A stretch of 37,333 nt of DNA from Sedimentisphaerales bacterium (GTDB lineage Bacteria; Planctomycetota; Phycisphaerae; Sedimentisphaerales; SG8-4), in contig JAFGCA010000560.1 of assembly GCA_016932895.1 (NCBI GenBank), positions 1-37,333 on the forward strand, in the 5' to 3' direction. Position 1 is the first letter of the stretch, and each line of letters begins with the position of its first letter. Below the pieces are notes generated by a model. It searched no databases, was not told the origin of the DNA, and was given only the letters and a program-made list of their open reading frames with translations. The position numbers and the translations under genes were made by a program. Positions 16,671 through 25,101 of the stretch are shown one piece after another.

Positions 16671-17782
16671 TTTCCATCGTCGGATCGGGATGCCTCCTGC
16701 CTCCCGGATCTCTGCAAAACTTGTATTCTATCAGCCAGGGCGCGTTCGATCAAGACCGCAAACTCTGCGGCTCCTTGCCTCAACTCGAGTTTGACCGTCA
16801 GGCAGGCAAAACGGGGCTCTTGGGTCGGTCGGGGCAGGGGGGCGATCTTCGTCCAGTCTTTCTGCGTGGTCGCCACGAGTTCGGCGCCGCATTGTTTCGC
16901 CTTCTCGTGGATTTCGCGAAGGCATCGCTCGGTGTAGTGGTAATGGTCGTCGAAGCCAAGCGATCCCACCAGAACGCATCCCAAACGCTGGAGGGTGTCA
17001 AAAAAGGCCTTGGGATTTCCTATGCCACAGAAGGCGAGGACTTTCTTGTTCCGCAGTTCCCGGAGGTCGATATCGTCGCCTTGGTCCATCCGGGCGCCGA
17101 CGGGAGCGTGGACGGATGCAGCGATCACCAACTCCCTGTGGATACGCCGAAGGCGTTTTTCGATTCGCAGCCGTTGGTCGTCGGTGACCAGGTCGCAGCG
17201 GGTCAGGACCACCGCATGGGCTCGGGCCAGGCCGGCCAGAGGCTCGCGCAACAGGCCCGCCGGCAGCAGCCTGCCGTAGCCGAACGGCAGCGTTGCGTCC
17301 ACGGTCAGAATGTCCAGATCGCGTGCAAGCCGACGGTGTTGGAACCCGTCATCGAGGAGCAGGACTTGGGCGCCGTGGTTGCGGACGGCCTCGGCGGCTC
17401 CTGCCACGCGGTCCGGATCGATCACCACCGGCACCTGCGGACACATCGCCGCAAGCTCGGCCGGCTCGTCGGAGGGCGCGTCCTTCTGCGTCTTGTAGCC
17501 GCGTGTGAGTATAGCAGGGTGAATGTGCCTGTCTCTGAGGAACTGTGCCAGCCAGGCGACCAGGGGGGTTTTTCCGGTACCGCCGGCCGTCAGGTTGCCG
17601 ACACTGATCACCGGCGCCTCGGCCGCGTGAGTGGCGAGCCATCCTCTCGAATAGAGCCCGTTTCTCACCCGCACAACCGCCCCGTAGGGCCATGAGAGGC
17701 CGCGAAGCGAAAGCCGTGCCAGGGCGGCGCCGAAGCCTCGTGCCTGCCCGGACAGAATGTTACGGTACGTCTGCTGGTTCAC
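16643..17782 (-). CDS. lpxK: Tetraacyldisaccharide 4'-kinase
   Basis: The 379-residue protein has an N-terminal hydrophobic, amphipathic stretch, the modified Walker A motif VGNLTAGGTGKTP (about 61-73) and LLLDDGFQHRRL (about 141-152), the two signatures of LpxK. It phosphorylates the 4'-position of tetraacyldisaccharide-1-phosphate in the Raetz pathway, at the inner membrane. The start is GTG at 17780-17782 with AGGAA seven bases upstream. The 3' end overlaps hldE by 28 bp. The last 30 residues are polar and variable. It is the first gene of the LPS run; the 117-bp gap upstream of it shows no convincing promoter. Confidence 0.93.
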   Translation of the reverse strand: MNQQTYRNILSGQARGFGAALARLSLRGLSWPYGAVVRVRNGLYSRGWLATHAAEAPVISVGNLTAGGTGKTPLVAWLAQFLRDRHIHPAILTRGYKTQKDAPSDEPAELAAMCPQVPVVIDPDRVAGAAEAVRNHGAQVLLLDDGFQHRRLARDLDILTVDATLPFGYGRLLPAGLLREPLAGLARAHAVVLTRCDLVTDDQRLRIEKRLRRIHRELVIAASVHAPVGARMDQGDDIDLRELRNKKVLAFCGIGNPKAFFDTLQRLGCVLVGSLGFDDHYHYTERCLREIHEKAKQCGAELVATTQKDWTKIAPLPRPTQEPRFACLTVKLELRQGAAEFAVLIERALADRIQVLQRSGRQEASRSDDGKCTNNCSKR

Positions 17783-17899
17783 GTTGCGGTTCCTGTGCGA
17801 GTCGTACAGTCTCTCTCACGCAATCCGGGGGTACTACTCGTGATTGCTCTCACCCGTCGCGTGCCTGCCGCACGCTGAGGTTGCCCGGGCAGTCTTGGG

Positions 17900-18454
17900 C
17901 TACGCGCCGACGAGCATGGCCTTGCCGATCTCATTGGCTGTGTCCGGGCCGAAGAGCAGTTCCACCAGCTTCAGGGCGAATTCGATGGCCATGGCCGGAC
18001 CTTGGCTCGTTATGCAGTTGCCGTCGACGACCACGCGCTCATCGGAGGCGCAGGCCGGGTCCAGTTCGTCGCGCATCGACGGGTAGCAGGTTGCCCTGGT
18101 ATTTTCGAGGAGGCCGTAGGATTGCAATACGACTGCCGGTGAAGCGCAGATGGCGGCATACAGCCGTCCCGCCGCCTTCTGCTCTTTGAGCTTGTCGATC
18201 AAATCACTGCAATCCCGCAGGTGTTCGGCGCCGGGCATTCCTCCGGGCAGGGCGATGCAATCGTAGGTCTCATTCATGCAGTCCGAAAGACGCGCATCGG
18301 CCACGAGCTTGACGCCGCGACTGGCGGTTACCTCGGGTTGGCCGACCGAGGCGACGGTGACGTCGGCACCGGCCCGCCTCAGCGTGTCAATGATGCAAAC
18401 CGCCTCGATTTCCTCCGTTCCATCGGCGATTGGAACGAGCACCTTCTTGCCCAT
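17900..18454 (-). CDS. DJ-1/PfpI family protein (YajL-like)
   Basis: The 184-residue protein is a full-length DJ-1/PfpI member. VLVPIADGTEEIEAVCIIDTLRRAGADVTVAS contains the Glu (E15) that assists the catalytic cysteine, CIALPGGMPGAEHLR is the conserved oxyanion segment, and YAAICASPAVVL carries the nucleophilic Cys at about 103. The length and EEIEAV start match the YajL/DJ-1 branch rather than the PfpI protease branch. Proteins of this branch have been linked to glyoxalase-type or oxidative-stress protection of proteins; which activity applies here cannot be said. It lies 37 bp downstream of the isocitrate dehydrogenase gene on the same strand and may share its transcript. Confidence 0.9.
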   Translation of the reverse strand: MGKKVLVPIADGTEEIEAVCIIDTLRRAGADVTVASVGQPEVTASRGVKLVADARLSDCMNETYDCIALPGGMPGAEHLRDCSDLIDKLKEQKAAGRLYAAICASPAVVLQSYGLLENTRATCYPSMRDELDPACASDERVVVDGNCITSQGPAMAIEFALKLVELLFGPDTANEIGKAMLVGA

Positions 18455-18491
18455 ATCCGATTCCTTTCCTGCTCGGGTACGCCTGCCCGCT

Positions 18492-19571
18492 CTACGCTTC
18501 GATTTTCCTGATGATCGCGTCGGCCATTTCGCTGGTTCCCACGGCGGTCGGGTCGTCGCGGTCCGGCTTCATGTCGTAGGTCACGTCTTTGCCCTCGGCG
18601 ATGACCGCGGCCACGGCGTTCTCCAGTTTATCGGCCTCGGCTGTCTTGCCAATATAGCGGAGCATCAGGACACCGCTCAGGATCAACGCAGTGGGATTGA
18701 CTTTGTTCTGGCCCTTGTACTTCGGGGCGCTGCCGTGCGTGGCTTCGAAGATGGCGGCCTTGTCACCGATGTTGGCCCCGGGCGCGACGCCGAGTCCGCC
18801 GACCAGGCCGGCGCACAGGTCGCTGAGAATGTCGCCGTAGAGGTTGGGCAGCACGATCACGTCGTAGAGTTCGGGTTTCTGGATGAGCTGCATGCACATG
18901 TTGTCGACGATGCGGTCCTCGAACTCGATGTCGGGGAAGTCTTTGGCGACCTGCCGGCTGACCTCGAGCCACAGACCGTCGGAGAATTTCATGATGTTGG
19001 CCTTGTGCACGCTGGTGACCTTCTTGCGGCCCATCTTGCGGGCGTATTCAAAGGCGAAGCGGACGATGCGATCCGTGGCGGTCACCGAGATCGGTTTGAT
19101 GCTTACGCCGGCGTCCTGGGTGATGGTGCGCTTGCTGTGCTTGTTGAGCCAGTCGATCAACTCGAGCGTATCGCCCTTGCCCTTCTCGAACTCGATCCCC
19201 GCGTACAGGTCCTCGGTGTTCTCGCGGACGACGACCAGATCGATATCCTCGTACCGGCTGCGCACACCGGCATAGCTCTTGCAGGGCCGCAGGCAGGCGT
19301 AGAGGTCCAGGCTCTGCCTCAGGTGCACGTTGATGCTGCGAAATCCCGTGCCTACGGGCGTGGTGATCGGGGCCTTCAGTGCGACCCCGTCGCGCTTGAT
19401 GGATTCGACCGTCGCATCGGGCAGGGGGGTGCCTTCCCGCTCCATCACGTCCGTTCCGGCTTCGGCAATATCCCACTGAATCTGGGCGCCCGTGGCGTCG
19501 ATACACCGCCTGGTGGCTTCCGCAATCTCCGGGCCGATTCCATCCCCGGTGACCAGTGTTACATTTGTCAT
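18492..19571 (-). CDS. Isocitrate dehydrogenase, NAD-dependent type
   Basis: The 359-residue protein belongs to the isocitrate/isopropylmalate dehydrogenase family. [12 protein letters not shown] is the N-terminal signature, [23 protein letters not shown] the substrate site with the conserved Ser and Arg residues, [15 protein letters not shown] the second substrate loop, and [21 protein letters not shown] the metal-binding Asp segment. The form of the substrate loop and the short length match the NAD-type enzyme (IDH3-like) better than E. coli Icd. It makes 2-oxoglutarate from isocitrate. An isopropylmalate or homoisocitrate role is less likely but not excluded. Its start overlaps an arm of a perfect inverted repeat described separately. 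Confidence 0.88.
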   Translation of the reverse strand: MTNVTLVTGDGIGPEIAEATRRCIDATGAQIQWDIAEAGTDVMEREGTPLPDATVESIKRDGVALKAPITTPVGTGFRSINVHLRQSLDLYACLRPCKSYAGVRSRYEDIDLVVVRENTEDLYAGIEFEKGKGDTLELIDWLNKHSKRTITQDAGVSIKPISVTATDRIVRFAFEYARKMGRKKVTSVHKANIMKFSDGLWLEVSRQVAKDFPDIEFEDRIVDNMCMQLIQKPELYDVIVLPNLYGDILSDLCAGLVGGLGVAPGANIGDKAAIFEATHGSAPKYKGQNKVNPTALILSGVLMLRYIGKTAEADKLENAVAAVIAEGKDVTYDMKPDRDDPTAVGTSEMADAIIRKIEA

Positions 19572-19618
19572 TTCTGAGTACTCCTAATCGCTCTAAAAGG
19601 ATGTATCGTACTCAGAAA
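19571..19618 (-). promoter_or_regulatory. Perfect 11-bp inverted repeat flanking the isocitrate dehydrogenase start
   Basis: TTTCTGAGTAC (plus strand, 19571-19581) and GTACTCAGAAA (19608-19618) are exact inverted copies separated by 26 bases. On the minus strand the right-hand arm overlaps the candidate -10 and the left-hand arm fills the space between the Shine-Dalgarno AGGAG and the ATG. The likely roles are an operator with two half-sites or, if transcription starts further upstream, a hairpin that covers the ribosome binding site. Confidence 0.6.
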
Positions 19619-19633
19619 CGGCGTGCCGGTCAA
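19605..19633 (-). promoter_or_regulatory. Candidate promoter of isocitrate dehydrogenase
   Basis: On the minus strand TTGACC (plus 19628-19633) is followed after exactly 17 bases by TACGAT (plus 19605-19610). The -35 matches five of six consensus bases and the -10 four of six. The -10 overlaps the arm of the inverted repeat by three bases. Confidence 0.5.
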
Positions 19634-19686
19634 CCACCAACCACCTGTCGAACGCCGCCGCACCTGCGGCCGTCGCAGCGGGTCGA

Positions 19687-21372
19687 TTAGTCCAATTTGG
19701 TCAGGTAGAGGCTGCGAAAGCGATGTTGTCCGCCGCCGGGCACCTCGGCCTGGAGGGCGATGTACCCTTTCTCGGGGCCCGCCAGTCCGTCCGCTGTCCA
19801 AGCGGGCGTACCGTTGATTTCCAGCGAGGCTCTGGTGCCTTCCACCGTAAGCTTGAAACGGTTCCATTGGCTCGCCTTGATGAGTCCTTCGCAACGGGCC
19901 TCGGGCAAGGAACCGACGTTACCTTCCATGCCCTGCCTCAGGTTGACCTGGTAGCGGTCAGGCCAGGGGCGGTCCTGGGGGACAGAGTCGTAGCGGAAAT
20001 AGACGCCGCTGTCCCATTGGTTGTCTCGCAACGGTTTCCATTCGAATTCCAGAACGAAATCTCCATATTGCTCTTGGGTTTGCACCAGTCCGTTGCCCGC
20101 GACGATGAGAATATCCCCGTCGTCGGCGGTCGCTTCGCACTTGAGGACCGTCCAGCCGTCCAGGCTCTTGCCGTCGAACAGCGCCACGCGCTCGCTACCG
20201 GAAATCGACCGGGCGGCAATCCATGTGCCGGCGACGTACGTGCCGACCACGCTGCCTACGTTGGCCAGAGCTACGACCAGCAGGATGCGCGTCACAGGGT
20301 TGGTCCAGAAGCCTTTCATCGTACTGATGGCGTCGGGCAAGTCTTCGAGGTCGCTGACCTTGGGTTTCTTGATCACGGCCTGTACAATTCCCGCTACCCA
20401 GCCGGCGGCGAAGAAGGGATTCAGGCTCGTCAAAGGGGCGGCCAGAAACGCCGAGAGAATCGTCAGCGGATGCGCCAGCGCCAACGCGGCGCCGATCGCC
20501 GAGAGCGCGCCGTTGACGAGGAACCAGATGTAGATGTTCTCGATGCCGTGGGCGGTGCCCTTGGTAAACCCGTACAACAGCAGAGCGATGATCGAAAGAG
20601 GAATCCCCCACTTGAGGATCACGGGCCAACGGGATTTCGGGGGCAGCTCCTTGAGCTCGTCGAGGCAATGGTCCTGCTGAATCTGCTCGACGATGCCGGG
20701 AACGTGCCCGGCCCCGACGACGGCCACGACCGTTTCGCCCGGGGCGGTGCGGATCTCCTGGGCCAGGTAGGTATCGCGCTCGTCGATCAGCCTTCTCTTG
20801 ATCTCCGGGAATTTGCCGGCGAATTCCTCCATGACCGCCTCAAGCTGGTCCTTCTTCTTGAGGTTCTCGATCATGTCGGTGTCGATTTCTTCGCGGGTGA
20901 AGATCCCCAGCATGAGCTGCATCATGAGCTTGAGCTTGTTCCAGAAGCCCAGATATCCCCAGACGCGTTTGAGGGTGATTTCGATATCCCGGTCGGCCAG
21001 GACGAGTTGGGCCCCGGTTTTCTCGGCCATATTGATGCCTTCGAGCATCTCGGCGCCCGGCTGGACGCCGAGCTTTTCGCCGAGCCGTCGGTAGAAGGAG
21101 GTCATGATCAACTGGGCCAGCAGGAACACCGCCTTTTTCTGCCGGATCACCTTGAAGATGTTCATTTTGCTCCAGTTGTCCGCCTGGGTCATCGCCTGAT
21201 GCCGGGCCTTGCACAGCTCCACGCAGATCGCCTTGGGCTGCGTCTGCTCGACGGTGCTGCGAACGTCTTCGACGCTCTCTTTGGACAAATGGGCGGTGCC
21301 CACCAGATACACGTCTTTTTCGCCTACCTTCACGTGGGTCACTCGCGCCGGCAATGTCATGTTATCGGTCAT
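19687..21372 (-). CDS. TraB/PrgY family membrane protein fused to a DUF1080 domain
   Basis: The 561-residue protein joins two families. Residues 1-230 are TraB/PrgY-like: VYLVGTAHLSKES with the conserved GTAH, EIDTDMIENLKKKD, and VVAVVGAGHVPGI with the conserved GAGH. Residues 245-400 hold about five hydrophobic segments (for example WGIPLSIIALLLYGF and ILLVVALANVGSVVGTYVAG). From about 405 to the end is a DUF1080 (3-keto-disaccharide hydrolase-like) beta-sandwich: VALFDGKSLDGWTV, EFEWKPLRDNQWDSGVYFR, WNRFKLTVEGTRASLEINGTPAW, GYIALQAE. The two halves share one frame with no stop. The start at 21372 is preceded by AGGAG. TraB-family proteins are proposed metalloproteases; DUF1080 proteins bind or cleave sugars. 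Confidence 0.85.
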   Translation of the reverse strand: MTDNMTLPARVTHVKVGEKDVYLVGTAHLSKESVEDVRSTVEQTQPKAICVELCKARHQAMTQADNWSKMNIFKVIRQKKAVFLLAQLIMTSFYRRLGEKLGVQPGAEMLEGINMAEKTGAQLVLADRDIEITLKRVWGYLGFWNKLKLMMQLMLGIFTREEIDTDMIENLKKKDQLEAVMEEFAGKFPEIKRRLIDERDTYLAQEIRTAPGETVVAVVGAGHVPGIVEQIQQDHCLDELKELPPKSRWPVILKWGIPLSIIALLLYGFTKGTAHGIENIYIWFLVNGALSAIGAALALAHPLTILSAFLAAPLTSLNPFFAAGWVAGIVQAVIKKPKVSDLEDLPDAISTMKGFWTNPVTRILLVVALANVGSVVGTYVAGTWIAARSISGSERVALFDGKSLDGWTVLKCEATADDGDILIVAGNGLVQTQEQYGDFVLEFEWKPLRDNQWDSGVYFRYDSVPQDRPWPDRYQVNLRQGMEGNVGSLPEARCEGLIKASQWNRFKLTVEGTRASLEINGTPAWTADGLAGPEKGYIALQAEVPGGGQHRFRSLYLTKLD

Positions 21373-21424
21373 AGATCTCCTGCTCTGTTGCGGTCCGGAC
21401 TTTTCCGTACTTTATCGGCTCAGG

Positions 21425-21453
21425 ATTATACGCGATTTACCACAAATCGCGAA
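21425..21453 (-). promoter_or_regulatory. Candidate promoter with a palindromic operator
   Basis: On the minus strand TATAAT (plus 21425-21430) is a perfect -10. The 17-base spacer and the candidate -35 TTCGCG (plus 21448-21453) are occupied by a perfect palindrome, CGCGATTT-ACCAC-AAATCGCG (21431-21451). Transcription would start near 21418, giving a leader of about 46 bases before the TraB-DUF1080 ATG. The palindrome lies where a repressor would block polymerase. Confidence 0.55.
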
Positions 21454-21598
21454 ATGGATTCATGGTACGCCGGGGGGCGACCAAGCGTGCGGGAGAGCGG
21501 AGCCGTCTCTTGTCACGGGCCGATGCGCCGGCTACAATCGGCGTTCGCCGGCTTGATGCTCGGCGGAATGGATTGTCAGTGCAGCAGGAAGGATTCTT

Positions 21599-23875
21599 AT
21601 GACGATGCGACGTTCTTTGTTGTTGGGGAGCCTGATACTCCTTTTTGCGGGCGGCAGCCGCGTACGGGCCGACGAGCCGAACGATCCCTCGGTTCTCACC
21701 GTCAAACGCATCTTCGATTCCGAGGACTTCAACGGAGAATCTCTGGGTGCGACGCGCTGGCTCAAGGACGGCTCGGGCTACACGGCCCTGGAGGATTCGG
21801 AGAACACGGAAGGCGGCAAGGACATCGTGCGGTACGACCCGGCGACGGGGCAGCGCGAGGTGTTGGTGCCCGCCGCGTCGCTGGTGCCGCCGGAGCAGTC
21901 CAAACCGCTGGGTATAGACGCCTACACCTGGTCACAGGACGGCACGAAGCTCCTGATCTTCACCAACAGCAAACGCGTGTGGCGTCAGAACACCCGAGGC
22001 GACTATTGGGTGCTCGACCTCGCCGACGGCACCCTTCAGAAGCTCGGAGGCCAGGCCGAGCCGTCCACGCTGATGTTCGCGAAGTTCTCGCCGAACGGTC
22101 GCCACGTTGCCTACGTGCGCGAAAACAATCTGTACGTGCAGAAGCTCAAGACGCTGGAGATCACGCCATTAACCCACGACGGGTCCGACACGATCATCAA
22201 CGGCACGAGCGACTGGGTGTACGAGGAGGAATTCGGTCTGCGCGACGGATTTCGCTGGAGCCCGAACGGCAAGTGGATTGCCTACTGGCAGTTCGATACC
22301 GCCGGCGTGCGCAAGTTCCGCATGATCAACAACACCGACGCCCTCTACCCGAAGATCACCACGTTCAATTATCCCAAGGTCGGCCAACAGAATTCCGCCT
22401 GCAGGGTCGGCGCCGTGCGAATCGTTGGAGGCCCGACGCACTGGTTCGAGCTGTCCGACGACAGTCGCAATCACTACATCCCCAAGATGGACTGGGCGGA
22501 CAATTCGAGGGAGATCGTCGTTCAGCAGCTCAACCGGCTCCAGAACACAAAAGAGGTCATTCTTGCCAACGTCCGCACAGATACGGCCCGAACGGTCTTT
22601 ACCGACCGCGACGAGGCTTGGCTCGACGTTACCGACGCGCTCACGTGGCTCGACGATGGGAAGCGTTTCACCTGGCTCAGCGAGCGGGACGGCTGGCGCC
22701 ACCTGTACACCGTTTCTCGTTCGGGCAAGAAGGTGACGCTTACTACGCCGGGATCGTTCGACGTGATTCGTCTGGTGCGGATCGACGACCAGGGGGGGTG
22801 GGTTTATTACATCGCCTCGCCCGAGGACCCCACGCAGCAGTATCTATACCGAAGCGCATTGGCCGGCGACGACCGAATCGAGCGGATCACGCCTGCCGGC
22901 CAGGGAGGAACCCATTCCTACGACGTTTCCCCGGACGCGAAGTGGGCGTTCCACACGTATTCGGCTTTTGGCGTGCCCTCGGTGACGGAACTGGTTTCCT
23001 TACCCGACCACAAAACGGTGCGCGTGTTTGCGGACAACTCGGAGTTGCGTGAGAGGCTGGCCGAATTGAAGATCGGCCCCACGGAGTTCTTCCGGGTCGA
23101 TATCGGCGATGGCGTCGAATTGGACGGCTGGTGTATCAAGCCGCCCGATTTCGATCCGGATAAGAAGTACCCATTGCTGTTTCACGTCTACGGCGAGCCG
23201 GCCGGCCAGACCGTCCTGGATCGCTGGGGCGGAAAAGGCTATCTCTGGCATCAGATGCTCGCCCAGCGCGGCTACGTTGTGATGAGCGTGGACAATCGCG
23301 GCACGCCCGCCCCGCGCGGCAGACAATGGCGAAAGTGCGTCTATCGCCAGATCGGCATCCTGGCCTCGGCCGACCAGGCCGCGGCTGTCCGACGGATCAT
23401 CGAGACCCGGCCCTATGTAGACGCCAACCGCATCGGCATCTGGGGTTGGAGCGGCGGCGGCTCCATGAGTCTCAACGCGATCTTCCGCTATCCCGACCTC
23501 TATCATACCGCTATGGCGATTGCCTTTGTGAGCAATCAGCGCTTCTATGACACGATCTATCAGGAGCGCTACATGGGGCTTCCCAAGGACAACGCCGACG
23601 GATTCAAGAACGGCTCCCCGATCACCTTCGCCCATCAGCTCAAGGGCAACCTGCTGCTGGTGCACGGAACCGCCGACGACAACGTGCATTTCCAGAGCTG
23701 CGAGGCCCTGGTCAACGAGCTCATCGAGCAGAACAAGCATTTCACGATGATGGCCTATCCGAATCGATCGCACGGCATCCACGAAGGGAAAAATACCCGG
23801 CTTCATCTCTACACGCTCCTGACCCGCTATCTACGAGAGAACCTGCCGCCGGGCCCGCTGCCGGCCGACCGGTGA
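21599..23875 (+). CDS. Secreted dipeptidyl-peptidase IV-type serine peptidase (S9 family)
   Basis: The 758-residue protein has a signal peptide of about 24 residues (MTMRRSLLLGSLILLFAGGSRVRA), an N-terminal beta-propeller domain (DPPIV_N) and a C-terminal alpha/beta hydrolase domain (Peptidase_S9). The propeller has SDWVYEEE, the double-Glu motif that binds the N-terminus of substrates in DPP IV enzymes. The catalytic triad is in place: S618 in GWSGGG, D694 in HGTADDNVH and H725 in NRSHGIHEG. Such enzymes remove N-terminal dipeptides (often X-Pro) from peptides in the periplasm. AGGAAGGA at 21586-21593 supports the ATG at 21599. It is divergent from the TraB-DUF1080 gene and convergent with a pseudopilin gene. 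Confidence 0.93.
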   Translation: MTMRRSLLLGSLILLFAGGSRVRADEPNDPSVLTVKRIFDSEDFNGESLGATRWLKDGSGYTALEDSENTEGGKDIVRYDPATGQREVLVPAASLVPPEQSKPLGIDAYTWSQDGTKLLIFTNSKRVWRQNTRGDYWVLDLADGTLQKLGGQAEPSTLMFAKFSPNGRHVAYVRENNLYVQKLKTLEITPLTHDGSDTIINGTSDWVYEEEFGLRDGFRWSPNGKWIAYWQFDTAGVRKFRMINNTDALYPKITTFNYPKVGQQNSACRVGAVRIVGGPTHWFELSDDSRNHYIPKMDWADNSREIVVQQLNRLQNTKEVILANVRTDTARTVFTDRDEAWLDVTDALTWLDDGKRFTWLSERDGWRHLYTVSRSGKKVTLTTPGSFDVIRLVRIDDQGGWVYYIASPEDPTQQYLYRSALAGDDRIERITPAGQGGTHSYDVSPDAKWAFHTYSAFGVPSVTELVSLPDHKTVRVFADNSELRERLAELKIGPTEFFRVDIGDGVELDGWCIKPPDFDPDKKYPLLFHVYGEPAGQTVLDRWGGKGYLWHQMLAQRGYVVMSVDNRGTPAPRGRQWRKCVYRQIGILASADQAAAVRRIIETRPYVDANRIGIWGWSGGGSMSLNAIFRYPDLYHTAMAIAFVSNQRFYDTIYQERYMGLPKDNADGFKNGSPITFAHQLKGNLLLVHGTADDNVHFQSCEALVNELIEQNKHFTMMAYPNRSHGIHEGKNTRLHLYTLLTRYLRENLPPGPLPADR

Positions 23876-23943
23876 AGACGAGGTCAGGAACTTGCGTCGT
23901 TTCGATCTTGCGTAACACAGTGGCCGTGAGCCGGTGAATGCGG

Positions 23944-24879
23944 CTAACGCAGACCGGTGCGGGGCAGATAGAATGTACCCGGTCCCATGCCGCGGGTATA
24001 GGGCTCGTTCAGCTCCGTGTCGCAAATCACTGCCATGGGGACCGTATCCGACGGGAAGTAGGCCTCGACGTGTCCGTCTATGTATCCGGCATGAAGCTTG
24101 ACTCGCAGCCGGTCCCAGTCAGGCGGCGTCCCCGGGCTGCCCCGGGGGCGGGACCAGTATGCCGAGGAGATGCCGGTGCCTTCCGTTATTTCGGCTTCCC
24201 GGAACCTCTCGCAGCTTCCGTAGGCGTTGAGACTGCGCCAGTGGTCATATCCGAAGTAATCGGTCACGGCGATTTTACTTTCCCGAGAGGCGCGAACCGG
24301 TCCGCTGGGGCCCCGGAAAAGCCCGCGTCGCTCGCCGAGGGTGCCGATGTAGTTCCAGTAGAAGCAGTACGCGCCCATCAGGGCGTCGGGCGTCGCTTCC
24401 GTGTCGGGATTGTCCCAGTCTTCGCCGGCCTGCCACGCACGCTGGAGGTACTTGTACCGAAGCGGCGCATTGGGACAGAACATGACGCTCGCGTCTTCGA
24501 TGTAGGCGCGAAGGTACGAGCTCATCGCCCGGTGCGTGGAGGGGCTGCGTTTGAGATATCCCGTCAGCATCGTCGGTTCCTGCCAGTTCCAGTCGTCTCC
24601 GAAGCCGATGGTCGCCACGGAGGGCGGGTACCTGCCGTCGCCGTCAGAGGCGAAGCAGTTCACCGCCGCCGTGATCTGTCGCTGGTTCTCCACGCTTACG
24701 ATGCTCCGGGCCTGGCGGCGCACTTGCGTCAAGGCGGGCAGCAGGGTGGCCATCAGAACGGAGATGATGCCGAGCACGACCAGAAGCTCGACGAGGGTGA
24801 ACCCGGGCGGTCCACGCCTCAACGGCGTAGTCTTGCCATCCCGCCAGCCGAACCGGTTTTCTCGCGTCGCAGCACGCAT
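23944..24879 (-). CDS. Type II secretion pseudopilin-like protein
   Basis: The 311-residue protein has a prepilin-type leader, RRGPPG followed by FTLVELLVVLGIISVLMATLLPAL, with the cleavage Gly, Phe+1 and Glu+5 all present. This is the N-terminal helix found in pseudopilins and in the large planctomycete DUF1559-like family. The rest includes WYxNYIG-like aromatic stretches, GTGISSAYWSRPRG and KLHAGYIDGHVEAYF, the last related to the H-x-DG tail motif of that family. The frame continues to 24948, but the ATG at 24921 is inside a promoter -10, so the ATG at 24877-24879 is the likely start. Prepilin peptidase would process it. Function is unknown. Confidence 0.82.
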   Translation of the reverse strand: MRAATRENRFGWRDGKTTPLRRGPPGFTLVELLVVLGIISVLMATLLPALTQVRRQARSIVSVENQRQITAAVNCFASDGDGRYPPSVATIGFGDDWNWQEPTMLTGYLKRSPSTHRAMSSYLRAYIEDASVMFCPNAPLRYKYLQRAWQAGEDWDNPDTEATPDALMGAYCFYWNYIGTLGERRGLFRGPSGPVRASRESKIAVTDYFGYDHWRSLNAYGSCERFREAEITEGTGISSAYWSRPRGSPGTPPDWDRLRVKLHAGYIDGHVEAYFPSDTVPMAVICDTELNEPYTRGMGPGTFYLPRTGLR

Positions 24880-24919
24880 TCTGGTTCCCGCTGTTCGCTT
24901 TTCAAATCCACCTGAAATC

Positions 24920-24948
24920 ATGATATGCCAAGACCGGGTGCACGTCAA
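24920..24948 (-). promoter_or_regulatory. Sigma-70-like promoter of the pseudopilin gene
   Basis: On the minus strand TTGACG (plus 24943-24948), a 17-base spacer and TATCAT (plus 24920-24925) match the consensus in five of six bases each. The predicted start of transcription is near 24913, leaving a leader of about 34 bases before the ATG at 24879. The ATG at 24921 overlaps the -10, which rules it out as a translation start. Confidence 0.65.
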
Positions 24949-25101
24949 GCCTTGCCCCCGGATTTATTGATCCTGGGTGTGGGATCTCCGTCATTACGCG
25001 TGTGGCCCATGATCGCTCTCTTGGCTGCGAGTCGAGTTTCCTCCTTCTTTTACGCTCTTCAGCGGCGCAGGCAGTGTTTTCGTTATGTCGTCTGCACAGC
25101 C

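Noticed and set aside
18276..19577. Open frame of 433 codons on the plus strand
   Set aside because: It is antisense to the isocitrate dehydrogenase and DJ-1 genes and has no recognisable motif.
19723..23052. Open frame of 1109 codons on the plus strand
   Set aside because: It runs opposite the TraB-DUF1080 gene and then out of frame through the DPP IV gene. Its protein is rich in Arg, Gly and Pro with no motif, an effect of high GC content.
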